A DNA stretch of 64,000 nt from Diphasiastrum complanatum (Eukaryota > Streptophyta > Lycopodiopsida > Lycopodiales > Lycopodiaceae): assembly GCA_029204225.1 (NCBI GenBank), contig CM055113.1, positions 10,130,364 to 10,194,363 of the forward strand, written 5' to 3'. Each line of letters opens with the position of its first letter. The first letter of the stretch is position 1. This document shows positions 25,842 to 38,200 of the stretch, piece by piece. The notes below the pieces were generated by a model, which did no database searches, was not told the origin of the DNA, and was given only the letters and a program-made list of their open reading frames with translations. A program made the position numbers and the translations under genes.

Positions 25842-28800
25842 AAGAAAGAAAGAAAGATTTTATGAATGTCTTTTCCATGCCAATAGGCATATGACGAAAA
25901 AGTACATGTCAAGTGTGTGGTATAGTAGGAGCGTGTGAAACTTCTCCGTAACAGAAAAGAAAAGAAATGCCAATATACTATACTACGAACATGAAGTAGG
26001 TCTAAAAAAAAAACAAAAAAAAACAAAGCTCTAATAGCCAATAGGATGATGGTATAACCCTATGCCATCAAGTATCACTGCTGTGGAAGAAAGATGTGAT
26101 GGGTATAACGAGGTGGTCTCGATAGATGCTGCTGACGTCGCCAAGAAGGTCGTCTCTAAGTAGTGGCTCTACAGGCAACATGAGTAGTGCGTCGTCTCTG
26201 GTCTCTGTGTAGTAGAGAGTCACTGTCGTCGCCAATATCATCATCCATCCGTGATCTCCAGCGGGAAAAGTATGATGTGATCTGGAGCTATGTATCAAGG
26301 TGAACAGATGGCTGGTGTAGGTCCTGTCGTAGTAAAAACATCTCTCTAATCATAAGTGCAACACATCTCGGGTCATCATATGCTTTAAGGGACCGCAGTG
26401 TGACAAGAATCTCTCTGAAGAGGCAATGGTCTAGGAGAATCTGGTGCAGGACAGAGGGCTTAGCCCGTATCATCCGTGATAACATAAGGACCTGGAGGCG
26501 TGAGATACTAGCCCAATCACTAGAGGTGAGTCCTGGGCACTACGTCTCTGCGGCATATACTGCAGTAGGGAAGACAAAAGTATCAAATAGCCGACACTTA
26601 CTTGGGGCATCCCGAACAAATCTCTGGAAGCAGACATGCTCAAGTTGGACCAAGAACGCATGCCCCTTCCCAAGTCTGGCTGTAGCTGCATGTCTCATAC
26701 CAAATATAGGATCGGTGAAAAGAACCCCAAGATAGGTGTAGGATGACACAATCTCCAATAGTTGTCCATCTAGAAAAAGCTCCTGTTGTTGCATGAAAGC
26801 CCTGGATGTGTTGAAGACCATAATTTTGGTCTTCTCAGTGTTGACCTGCAAACCCCACCTAGTACAGAAACCATGAAGACTGTCCAACTGTCTATGTAGT
26901 CCCTCTCTAGTCGAGGAGACTAAAGCAATATATAGGAGAATGGCAATCAGGATATCCCCAAGTCGGCAACCTGTACCACCGCTCTGCTCAATGATCCTCT
27001 CAAGCTCGTCAATATATCGTCCGAATAGTGTAGGTGAAAGGGAGCAACCCTGTTTCACCCCGATGGTACTCCATATGTACTCTGAGAGGCCAGTTGTTAC
27101 GAGCACGTAACCAGTGCCGAACCCTAGAGAACCCAGGAGGTCAGATACCACAGTTAGGGGCGTGTCCAGCGTACATGTCCAACAGGGCAAGACAGTGTGA
27201 GTAGTGTGCCCCAGCACGGACCATAGCCATGGCGGGCCAAACACAGCTGTGACTTTCAGTTTATTCCAGAAGTTTCTATTCCCAGTTCTTTACAGCAGAA
27301 AGTAAATAAACTAGAAACTTTATTGTCTAAATTTAAAGATGTTTTTCCTAAAGATTTACCGCATGGTTTACCACCTAGCAGAGATGTAGATCATGTAATA
27401 AACCTAGTACTAGGTACAACACCTGTTTCTAAACCTCCGTATTGGGTCAGCTGAACAGAGGACGAAGAAATAACTAGGCAGTTAACAGATTATCTTGGGA
27501 AAGGCCAAATTCAGACTACTAGTTCACCATGGGCCTCACCAGTCCTTTTGGTGAAAAAGAAGGAGGGATCTATGCGTCTTTGCGTAGATTACAGAGCCCT
27601 CAATAAGTTCACAATTAAGAATAACTACCCAATGCCTCAGGTAGACGAGTTGTTTGACCAACTCGACAGAGCTAAGTTTTTCACCTTAGATCAGGATATC
27701 ATCAAGTCCGTATAAAAACAAAAGATGTCCCGAAAACAGCTTTCAGGACTCGTCACGGTCATTATGAGTTTAAGGTGATGCCCTCTGGCCTCACAAATGC
27801 TCCAGCTACCTTTATGACCTTGATGAACAATGTCCTCAGACCATACTTGGGTAAGTTTGTGATTGTATTCTTAGATGGCATCCTCGTCTACAGTAAAACA
27901 AGGAAGGAGCATCTTAAACACCTCAGAAAGGTGTTTCGACTGCTTAGAAAGCATAAGCTTTATGCTAAGAAACCTAAGTGTGAATTCTTCGTTGAAGAAG
28001 TAGCTTATTTGGGTCACATTATCTTAGTAGATGGGATTAAGATGGACCCCAGTAAGGTCAAAGCCATACTCAGTTGGCTGAGACCTCAGAATATTCTAGA
28101 ATTACAGATCTTTCTAGGTTTGGCAGGATATTACAGACGATTTGTCAAGAAATATGCTCAGATAACAGTTCCCATGACAAATCTTTTTAAGGGGAAGGGA
28201 AAGGAGTTCATTTGGGAGTCCGCACAGCAGGAGAGCTTTGATGCTCTCAAAACAGCCTTAGCTACAGCACAAAAGTCGTCGACCCCAATCAACCATTTAT
28301 GGTCGAAACAGATGCTAGCGACTTTGCAATTGGTGCTGTATTAACTCAGAATGAACGACCAGTTGCGTTCGAGAGCAAAAAACTTAGGTACAACACCTAT
28401 AAAAAGGAACACTTCTCCATAGTTCATGCCCTTAAGACTTGGAGGCATTATTTGTATGGTGCCAACTTTGAGGTCCTGACAAACCATGAAAGCCTCAGAT
28501 ACCTTTGCAATCAGCCTGAGCTCAGAGGTCGGAAGGCTCGTTGGGCTGAGTTAATGGAAGAGGTTGATATGTCTATCAGATATAGATGGGGAAAATTCAA
28601 CACAGTAGCATATGTACTTAGTAGAATGCCTATGATAAACGAGCTGAGTTTCACTCAGATTCGTAGTGAGTTACTCGAGTCCTTGAGAGAGACGTGCTAG
28701 TATGATGCATTCTTCTCTACTATTTGGAACTCAGTCCAGAGCAGGCAGGCAGCCAGTTTTCGGGGCTGGTGCCAGTTCATCCAAGGATACGCCAGTTTCC

Positions 28801-31800
28801 GTTGGGGATGATGAGTCCGAGTACATGTCAGATGACGTTGAGCCTGTATTACCCAAGCAAACCCCAGAGGTTGAGGGTCAGTTGACTCAAGGATTCAAAT
28901 GGAAACAATATTCCATTCAGGATGAGTATTTGCTCTATAGAGATAGAGTATGTGTCCCCAAGAGGATTATAGGCAGTAGGTCCTATATGAGTGTCATGAC
29001 AGTCCTAGTGCGGGGCACCCAGGCATTCAAAAGACCTATGAGCTTCTTCGTAGGCAATTTTTCTGGCCTAGTATGAAAAAGGACGTCCAACAATATGTAA
29101 CCAGTTGCCAGAAATGTCAGGTAAATAAAGCAGAGCGTTTAAAGGCAAGAGGGTTGTTACAGCCTTTAGATATACCAGCCGGTAAGTGGGAGAGTATCTC
29201 CATGGATTTTATAGTAGGCCTGCCTAAAACCCAATAGGGTAATGACACTATATGGGTCACAGTTGACCGTCGGACCAAAATGGCTCACTTTATTCCGACC
29301 AAAACAACCGTTAGAGCTCCAAAGTTAGCGAGGTTGTTTGTAGATGGGCTATTTAAATTGTACGGTCTACCTTCCAGCATAGTTAGCGACCGGGACAATA
29401 AGTTTAATGGAAATTTTTGGAGGGCAGTATTCCATCATCTCCATACTAAACTAAACATGAGTACTACCGACCATCCACAGACGGACGGTCAAACAGAAAG
29501 AGTAAATCAGGTGCTGGAGGATATGCTTCGTGTATACGTCAGCAAAAAGCAGACTAATTGGGAGGAGTATCTCTCGATATTAGAGTTTGCTTATAACAGT
29601 ACCAAACATTCAGCTACGGGATATAGCCTATTTATGCTGATGTATGGTTTTCAGCCACGCTCACCCACAGCTTTAGGGTTTAAACAAGAAAAAGTTGAAG
29701 CAGCCAGAAACTTTTTAGAAGACCTAAACCAGATGATAGAACATGCTAAGCGTAGCATTAGGCAATCCCAGGATCGAGCCAGGCATTATGCAGATCCACA
29801 CAGACGGGATGTGCAGTTCTCCGTTGGTGAGAAAGTCTACTTGAGAGTCCCAGTTGACTCTAAAACCCTCAAATCAGGAGTGTGTGCTAAGTTGTCTCCT
29901 AGGTATTGTGGTCCTTTTACCATCAGTAGGAGACTAGGCGAGGTCACCTATGAACTAGAACTCCCACACAACAGTAAGGTTTTTCCAGTCTTTCATGTAA
30001 GTCAGCTACGAAAAGCCTTAACCAGATCCAAAAATCTGGTAGGGGACAGTGTTCTAGTTCTCCCATTGGATTCTCAGCAACCTCCACATGAACCAGAGGA
30101 GATTCTTGATAGTAGAGAGACGCAGACTCGTCATACTCTATACCGAGAATATCTAGTCAAGTGGAATGATCAGCCTGTTGAGAATGCCACTTGGGAAAAA
30201 GGCAGCGTCCTTCGCAAGATTTTTCCAGACTTTGTCTTAGAGGACCAAGATGGTTCTTAAGGGGGAGGGAGTGTTACGAGCACGTAACCAGTGCCGAACC
30301 CTAGAGAACCCAGGAGGTCAGATACCACAGTTAGGGGCGTGTCCAGCATACACATCCAACAGGGCAAGACAGTGTGAGTAGTGTGCCCCAGCACGGACCA
30401 TAGCCATGGCGGGCCTAACACAACCTAGGGACCCTGTCAGCAGGATAGGGCCCCATGTTGGGTCCCAATGTGCAGTCGGCCATGTCAGTGCCACGTGGCC
30501 GACACTTGGCGGTATGCATGCTACCAGTCCTCACACTGGGCTAGGAGGGGCTTGCTCCATATTATGGAGTAGGCAAGGTTGGGTGGATGAGTGAGTGTTT
30601 GCCCTACTGTGGTGTTGAGACCTCTAACACCAGTGTCACCCCGAAAACATCCAAGAACCCGCTCATATATTCATCACAATCAATGGCCCGTGTTCGTAGG
30701 TGGTCATCAACATCATGAAACTCTACCTGTCGCTCAGCTGTTCTGGCGTTAAAATCACCAGTAAGAAGAATAGAGCCGATCTGAGAATCTGATAGTATTT
30801 GTGGAGAGATCAGTGAAGGGAGAGCCAATGCCCTCTACGTAAGAGGACGACTCCGGGGGGAGGAGAATGACAATAAGTTCAAGAAAAAATTGAAGGCATC
30901 AGACCGTAATGCGGCTTTTAAACGAGGGTTGTGTTTTAATTGCTGGAAGTCTAGACATTTTGCCAAAGAGTGTCCTCAAAAGAAAAAATCCTTGTTGAAA
31001 CTAATGTCGGTTGATTTGCCCTCAGGTACATTAAAGATTGACTTTATAGGCCACTAGTGAATGTCATTTTAGTAATAATCTTTCGTTCCTCATAATTTGT
31101 TTCGAGTCAAGGGAAAATTATTAGGGAAAGACGTTAATGTATTATTTGATTTAGGTAGTATGCATAATTTTGTCAATTGTCAACTTGTGCAGAAACTCCA
31201 AGTGCCTACCAAGCCAAGTGATCATCGTTACATGGTCAAGTTAGCTTCGGGAGCCAACACTGAAGTTTGGGTTTTCAAAGTTATGGGTTTAGAACTTGAT
31301 CTGCATGGGCATGTTGAGAGGATTGATTTCCATGTTTTGAATTTGGGCCAATCAGACATCATGTTAGGTTATGAGTGAGTTTTTAATAGATCTGATACTT
31401 TGCAAATCGATTTCAAAAATCATAGGATGGATTTTGTTGATAGTAATGGAAGAAAAGTATCGATTTTTGGAGATGATTCTTGTACTCAATTTCCGATGAG
31501 TTCATTGGCGGAATTTATAAAGGATTTTCACAACCTTGATTATCATCATCTTGTTCTAAGATCTAGTTTGAGTTGTGTTGTTTTTTAATCTTCTGATGTG
31601 ATTGATGGCGAATGTTCTAAACAAGGTTCATTATGGGTAATGAGTTTCATTGCTTTAAGTTAGATCAAGAACATGAAGAGAAACTGTTATTAGATTTAAA
31701 ACAAGAATTTTGTGAAGTGTTTTTGAATGAATTACCTCATGGTTTGCCGCCATCTCGGTCGGTAGATCATAAGATAGAATTAATTCCGGGTAGTCAACCT

Positions 31801-32132
31801 ATTTTTCGACAACCATATCGGTTTAGTCTAAAAGAAGAGGAGGAAGTGACTCGACAGATTGAGGAATATCTCCGAATGGGTCATACTAGTCCCAGTAAGT
31901 CCCCATGGGGAGCACCAATTCTTCTAAAGGATAAGAAGGATGGTACGTTCTGGATGTGTGTGGACTACAAGGGATTGAATAAGGTTATTGTCAAGAACAA
32001 AGATCCTTTGCCCTTACCACCAACCGCGAACCACGGTTCGCACCTTTGAATCGACAGGGTCCGGTTCAAACTGTGAACCGGTTTGGACCGTTTGCTGGAT
32101 ATCTGCCGCGAGGGTCCGTTTCGGCCCAGAAC

Positions 32133-32211
<79 letters not shown>

Positions 32212-35200
32212 TTTATTAACGTCTTTTGGGCACCCGTGGGTGCATAAGACCAAAAAGAAAATATGTACAAGCAACAGTGGGAGCATCATCCATAGGAGGA
32301 CGTGGCCCTAAAATGCTATAAACTAGCTACGAATGAAATTAGAACAAAGCAGAAGTGAAATAAGCCCACAACCCGGGCCAGGTGGAGAATAAGTACATAT
32401 CAGCGAAAGTAAGTGTGAAGTGTTCGCTGAGTGGACCGTACAGTGGGCCCCGATGGAGGCGAGTGCCGACTACATCTGGGCTTTTTCCGCGGTGGCACAG
32501 CGATAGGAATGTCATAACAGAGTTATCAGGTGCTCGAGTCCGAAAGAAGCCAGTGAGAAGCAGCTGCCGGGAGTCTGACCCTAGGTGATCTGGTACAGGC
32601 AGATGAGATTGACGGAGAGTAAGCATCTCACGAACAAGAAGTCCCAAGCAACGAGCATCCGGATAGGAGACAAAACTGCGAAGTGTATGCGGGCCATCGT
32701 GAAAGAGACAATATTACCTCCCCCGTATCTCATAATACAACGGACATCTGAGGAGGAAATGGGCTTCATCTTCCACCTCTTGCAACGAGCACAAGCAACG
32801 TAGACGACGCTCCCGAGGGATATCCCATGCACGACCGGCCTCAATAGCAGCTAATGAGAGGAAATGCGCAACTGTCCAAGACGATAGTGCAGGCCATGTG
32901 ATAGGGGCTGTGAGAGATGAAGCGGCAACAATGGCAAACCAGAAGGATCCAGAGAGAGGAAGTGTGTCTGGTAATAGCTCAGTCGAATACGGGAAGGTGG
33001 GAGGTTTTCTATCTTTGCTGAGGGCTTTCGTCTCTTTGGATCAGCGACAGTCAGCACAGTTTAGAGGAGGACCAGCTCCCATCAGAGCATTTTCCTTGGC
33101 GGAGCTTTAGCAGATAGTTAGCGGAAGTACTTCCGCTAAATTTGGCGGCCGGAAATTTTTTTTTATTTTTTTTTTGGGCAGATTATTTCTGGCACCCAAG
33201 CTCCAACCCTCCATCACCCATTTCCAGCTTGTTTGCAGGCTCTCCAACGCCCAATTCCCTCATCTCTTTCGTCCGTTCCTCCTTTCATTTTCAGCCTTCT
33301 CTTCACTTTTGTTTGCAGGCTGTCTAGCCGCTTCATACTTGTCACTTTCATCCGTTTTTGTCTCCGTTTGCAGCCATTTTTGACACCTTGTTTGCAGGTT
33401 GTCCATCGCCCATCCTCAACCAAATTTCACGAACTTCCGACTCCGTTTGATATTCCAATTTGTCACTTGCCTCCTGGCTGTCCAGCGCATTTTTACAGCC
33501 TTCATTTTCACTTTTTTCATTTGCTGATTGTTGTCCTTTGTTAGTTGTGATAATAGTGGTTTTAATAGACTAATTTGGGGTGACGACAAGAGTCCGCTCT
33601 CTCAAGTTTTCGTCTATTCCTTCCACTATCATTATGGCACATTCACCTACCTCGAGTGAGACTAATCAAGAAACCTAATCCGATCAATTTCGTCGCATGG
33701 ATGAGACCCTTTCTGGCCTCGTTCTTCGCTTCGATACCGTTATGATCGGCTTTGCTACTTTGCAGTCACAGATTGATTCTTTACAGCCTCATGGTCCTGG
33801 TAAAGCTCCTGTTTTTCCTTCATTTGGGACTCCCCCTCCATTTGGATTTCCATCTTCCTCTGCTAGTCAGCCTGGTGGTGGACCGTTCATTCCACCTAAC
33901 CCACCTCCTGGTTTCTTTCCACATCCCCTAGTTCCTGAGCCACACTTTGCTCGAGACTTTCGTGATAGGGTACAACTTGCTACCTATTCCGGTTCCTCTG
34001 ACGGGAACTTATTAGAGAATTGGTTTGCTAAGCTTGACACATATTTTCAGATCTACCCTAAGACTGATCCTCAGAAGATCCAGTTGGCTGCTCTACACTT
34101 AGATGGACGCATCGCCACGTGGTGGCAGGTTTATCAAGCTGATTCTGATCAAGAAGGGCTCCATATATGGCATACCTTTCGCATGACCTCTGTCATGCTA
34201 TGATTGATCCTCAGTGGCTCGACCGACAACGTGATACATTTCGTTGTCTCACTCAGACCAGTGACCTTGCTTTTTATACAGATCAGTTTATGGAGCTTTC
34301 TTATCTTTTCACAGATCTACCGCCCACTGAGCTTATTTCTCGTTACATTGCTGGGCTTCGTGGTGCCTTACGTTACGATGTTTCTTCCTTCCGTCCTCCC
34401 ACACTTGTTGAGGCGATGTCTCTTGCTAGTACTTTACAGCACAAGTACTCTGACACCCTTCCTTCCCGCTTCTCCCGACCCCGTCCTTCTGCTTCATCTT
34501 TTCCCGCTATGTCCACCCCTAAACCTGCCCCTTCAGTTCCAGTTCCTTGCATTGTGGACCCTCGACTTGCTTTTGTCCGACGTTACACGTCTGCAGAGTT
34601 CGCTGACTTTCAGGATCCTATATCACACAGTTTGAGCGAGTTGCCTGATTTACTTGAGATAGTTATTGATCTACTTGAGCTCGTCAGAGTCACATATACA
34701 GGTTCCTACTGATGTTGATTCACATATACAGGTTGCGGCTGATATGGTCCTTGATACGGACATAGCATGCTATGATCCTATTGATGATGTTGTTCCATGC
34801 TTTGATATTGTTGTTGAGTACTTTGATGCTACTCGTGTTCTTGAGCGCCATGCTATAGATGTTGTCGCCTATGCTCCTTATTTCGATATTATTCATGGGT
34901 TTATGGTTTCAGATGCTTTGGCTACTCCAATAGATCTCCATATGGCATACGGTTATACATTTCATGATGGTCCTATTGTATACTCACTAGCTAATTTTGT
35001 TGATACCCATCTAGATGAGTATGTGGTTCTTCTAGATGCATATTTAGGCCAAAACTTATCAGTTGATGCTTCTGTTATTATGCCTACGTATGTTGTTTCA
35101 TTTGTGTATCGTATTATTCTAGATGCGGGGCGAGAGTATACTGCTTTAGTGGATACAGGCAGTACACATTCATTCATTAGCAGTTACATTTCCACCAGGA

Positions 35201-38200
35201 TTCGTGCTACACCTGTTCCTGCTTCCTAGCCTCTTAGTGTTGAGGTTGCTCGTTCCATTCTTCTCAGTTCTCAGATGATTCAGGGCTTGGATTATCGCAT
35301 TGGTGATTTTTTTGGTCAGGCAGATTTCTACATCATTTCTCTGAAGCACTATGACATTATTTTTGGTGCAGCCTGGTTCTCTTCACTTGGTACTGTTGCT
35401 GTGGATCTCTCTCAGCAGGCATTTTCCTTTACTCATGCTGGTCAACATCATTCACTTGCTGGTATTGATTCCCAGGGTGACTATCAGTTGGTTACCGGGA
35501 AGCAGTTTATGCGTAGCCTGCCAAAGGCTCAGGATGCAGCTCTTCTTTCCATTTAGAGTACATCAGTTGCTGATTCACTTTCACCATTCGTGGGTCCTCT
35601 TCCTCAGGTTGATGCTCCTTCGGATTTACAGGCCGTATACCTTGGTGGTATTTCTACTATTGCTTTTGCGCATACCTCAGATAGCCCTCTTGGTTCGATG
35701 GTTGGTGTAGTATCTTCTCCATTGGTCTCTATATCTCCATCTCTTGAGTCCGTTTTTGCTGATGTTCCTGCTGATTTCTATGGGGTTCTTCACGGGTCCA
35801 CGTTTGATGGTTCCCTCGCTATTGGTGATCAAGTTGTATCTTCTTTCGCTTTACTCCATGGATCTCTGCTTGAGGTTTGTGAACCGCCTCATGATATTTA
35901 TATGGTTCCTTACATGATTCATGCGCCTTTGGCCCTTACTGTTACACATTTTCCATCCGAATTCCTGGTTGTTCCATATTGCTTGGTTTCAGATGACGCG
36001 ACCAAGATGTTCCCTTCGTCGCCATGATGTTGATCCTGAGCTGTTTCCTTTCTTACCAGCTGCCATTCACCAGGTTCGCCTTCACCATAGTCAATGCTGC
36101 CGACAGATTCAGTTTTTGGTCCAGTTCGATGGTCGTCCTGTTGAGGAGGCCACATGGGAGCCTATTGATGTCTTTTATCATACACCATCACTTGCAGATC
36201 AGGATCGTGCTCCTCCTGCACTTGTTGATTCCTCTACATCAGATGCTGCTCTAGTTGTTGATGCACCAAGGCTTGCTGCTGTTTGATCCAGTTTCTTTTC
36301 GGCAGTTGGATCTTTTTTTTTTTGTCGGGGAGAGTTATGGACTCGACTCATTACATTCACCGCGTCGATTTACATTTACATTTACTTTACTTTATGCATA
36401 AGCAGGTATTCATTAGTGACACTTAGACTATATGGTTGGCCTTTGGCCTTATTATTCATTATTAGGCCATTTGGACATATTACTGGAGAGTGGGGGCCTT
36501 CTTGGAGGGCGCACTATTTTCCCTCCCAGTTGGGCCCTAGCCACCGGAAGCTTCTTTTTAGGGCTTCCTCTTGGCTATAAGTAGGGAAACTGTGTCATTT
36601 GTTATTCAGCTGATGATATTGATCTCTCTCTTTAGCCTCCTTAATCTCTCTCTTTCCTGCTTTCTAAGGTTAAGTCTTGCTTATGTGCAGTTTCATAGCT
36701 TAAGTCTTGCTTATGTGATGCTTCATAGCTTAGCTCTAGATCAGTTGTGGCTCTATTCGTAAATGGGATAAACTGAGCAAACTTCGTAAGTTTGTCAACA
36801 ATGACCCAAACCGAATCGTGGCCCTTCCCTGTACGTGGAAGCCTGACCACAAAATCCATAGATATACTTTCCCACTTTCCGTAGGAATATCTAAAGGATG
36901 TGCCACTAGCTTTTAGCCTCTCTGCTTTATTCAACTGGTACTTAGCACATTCAAGTACATAGGCCTCTACTTGACTTTTCATCTTAAGCCACCAAAATTG
37001 CCGTCGAACTAAGTCAAGTGTTCTTTGTATACCCGGATGTCCTGCGCATGGACTATCATGACACTCATGCAAGATTTGGGCCCTTATTGTGTCATTCTCC
37101 GATACACCTCCTTGCCTTTATGAAACAAAATCCTGTTTTGAATAGCAAAATCCATTTCAGTCTTTCCCTGATTCGAGGAATCTTGCATACCTGAATCGAC
37201 CCCATAAAGTACTTGTTGCCAATACTTTTTGAGAAAAAGATCGGACTCATATAGTCCTTGGAGAGACTGAAACAACCCCGGTTATGTAACAGCAAAGCTT
37301 AACTGATTAATAACCAGTAAACGACTCAAAGCATCCGCTAGAGTATTTTGACCTCCTTTACAGTAACGTATAGAAAAGTCAAAGATTTGCATTAGCTCAA
37401 CCCATCTAGCTTGCCTCCCCTTTAAATTTGCAGCATCATAGAAATATTGAAGAGTTTGATGATCCGTCAAAACCTCAAATTTGGCTCCATACAAATGATG
37501 TCGCCAAATTTTCAAGGCATGAACAATTGCAAACAGTTCCTTCTCATAGGTACAATACTTAGATTGAGCAGGATTGAGTTTCTTGCTTTTTATAAGCAAC
37601 AGGATGTCCATCCTGCATCAAAACAGCTCCAATAGCATAATCACTGGCATCGGTCCTAACCACAAAAGCCTTATTAGAATCGCCAATAATTAGTATTGGT
37701 GTTGAAGTGACACTTTTCTTAAGCAACTCAAAACAATTATTTATATCCTCCGTCCACTCCACTAGTGGACTCTTAGCCCTCCGGCTTAGCTTCTTATAGC
37801 CTTTCAAGGCCTGGGTACGAGAAAATGCCAATCGAGCACATTGGGGAATATGCTGACGGAAAAGACTTGATTTCCCGAACTGGGGTAAGAATAGGCCATT
37901 CAATAACCCTCAGGATACGATCGGCCTCAATCTCCACTCCTCGTTCGGAAATCTTATGCCCCAAGTAGGACAATTCCTTAACAAAAAAGTCACATGATGA
38001 CAAGAAGGTGGGTCCCGGAAACAAACCATCAGAGATCTTGGAGGAGCAATTTTTGGCACCCAAAAATCAGGATCTCAAATCTAATTTTTATGCAACCAGT
38101 TTTCAGCAAGTTTTGTTTGGAGGAGGGTGCCCAAAAGTCTGCAACTGATTTTTAGTTGTGGTGTCTCCCTATCTTGCTGTTTTTGTTTTCAGGTTTGCAT

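Larger units (their letters stand above)
27095..30629 (+). mobile_element. Ty3/gypsy chromovirus E, internally deleted, with TSD
   Basis: It is flanked by a perfect duplication, CCAGT, at 27090-27094 and 30630-30634. The 5' LTR survives only as 27095-27250. Deletion then joins it to the RT start, so PBS, gag and protease are gone. RT, RNase H, integrase and chromodomain follow, then a polypurine tract at 30259-30271 and a full 3' LTR. It was inserted in LINE B in opposite orientation. The 5' LTR remnant and the 3' LTR agree at nearly every base, so the insertion is fairly young. Confidence 0.95.

Noticed and set aside
25418-26041. A 207-codon minus-strand frame rich in Leu/Ser runs
   Set aside because: It is read through the (TC)n tail of LINE B and the antisense of LINE A; the Leu/Ser run is the microsatellite. 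No domain is present.
35557-36027. A possible extra gene between the protease and chromodomain end of gypsy G
   Set aside because: The frames are acidic and low in motif content, flanked on both sides by the same gypsy element; it is most simply a degenerate pol linker.
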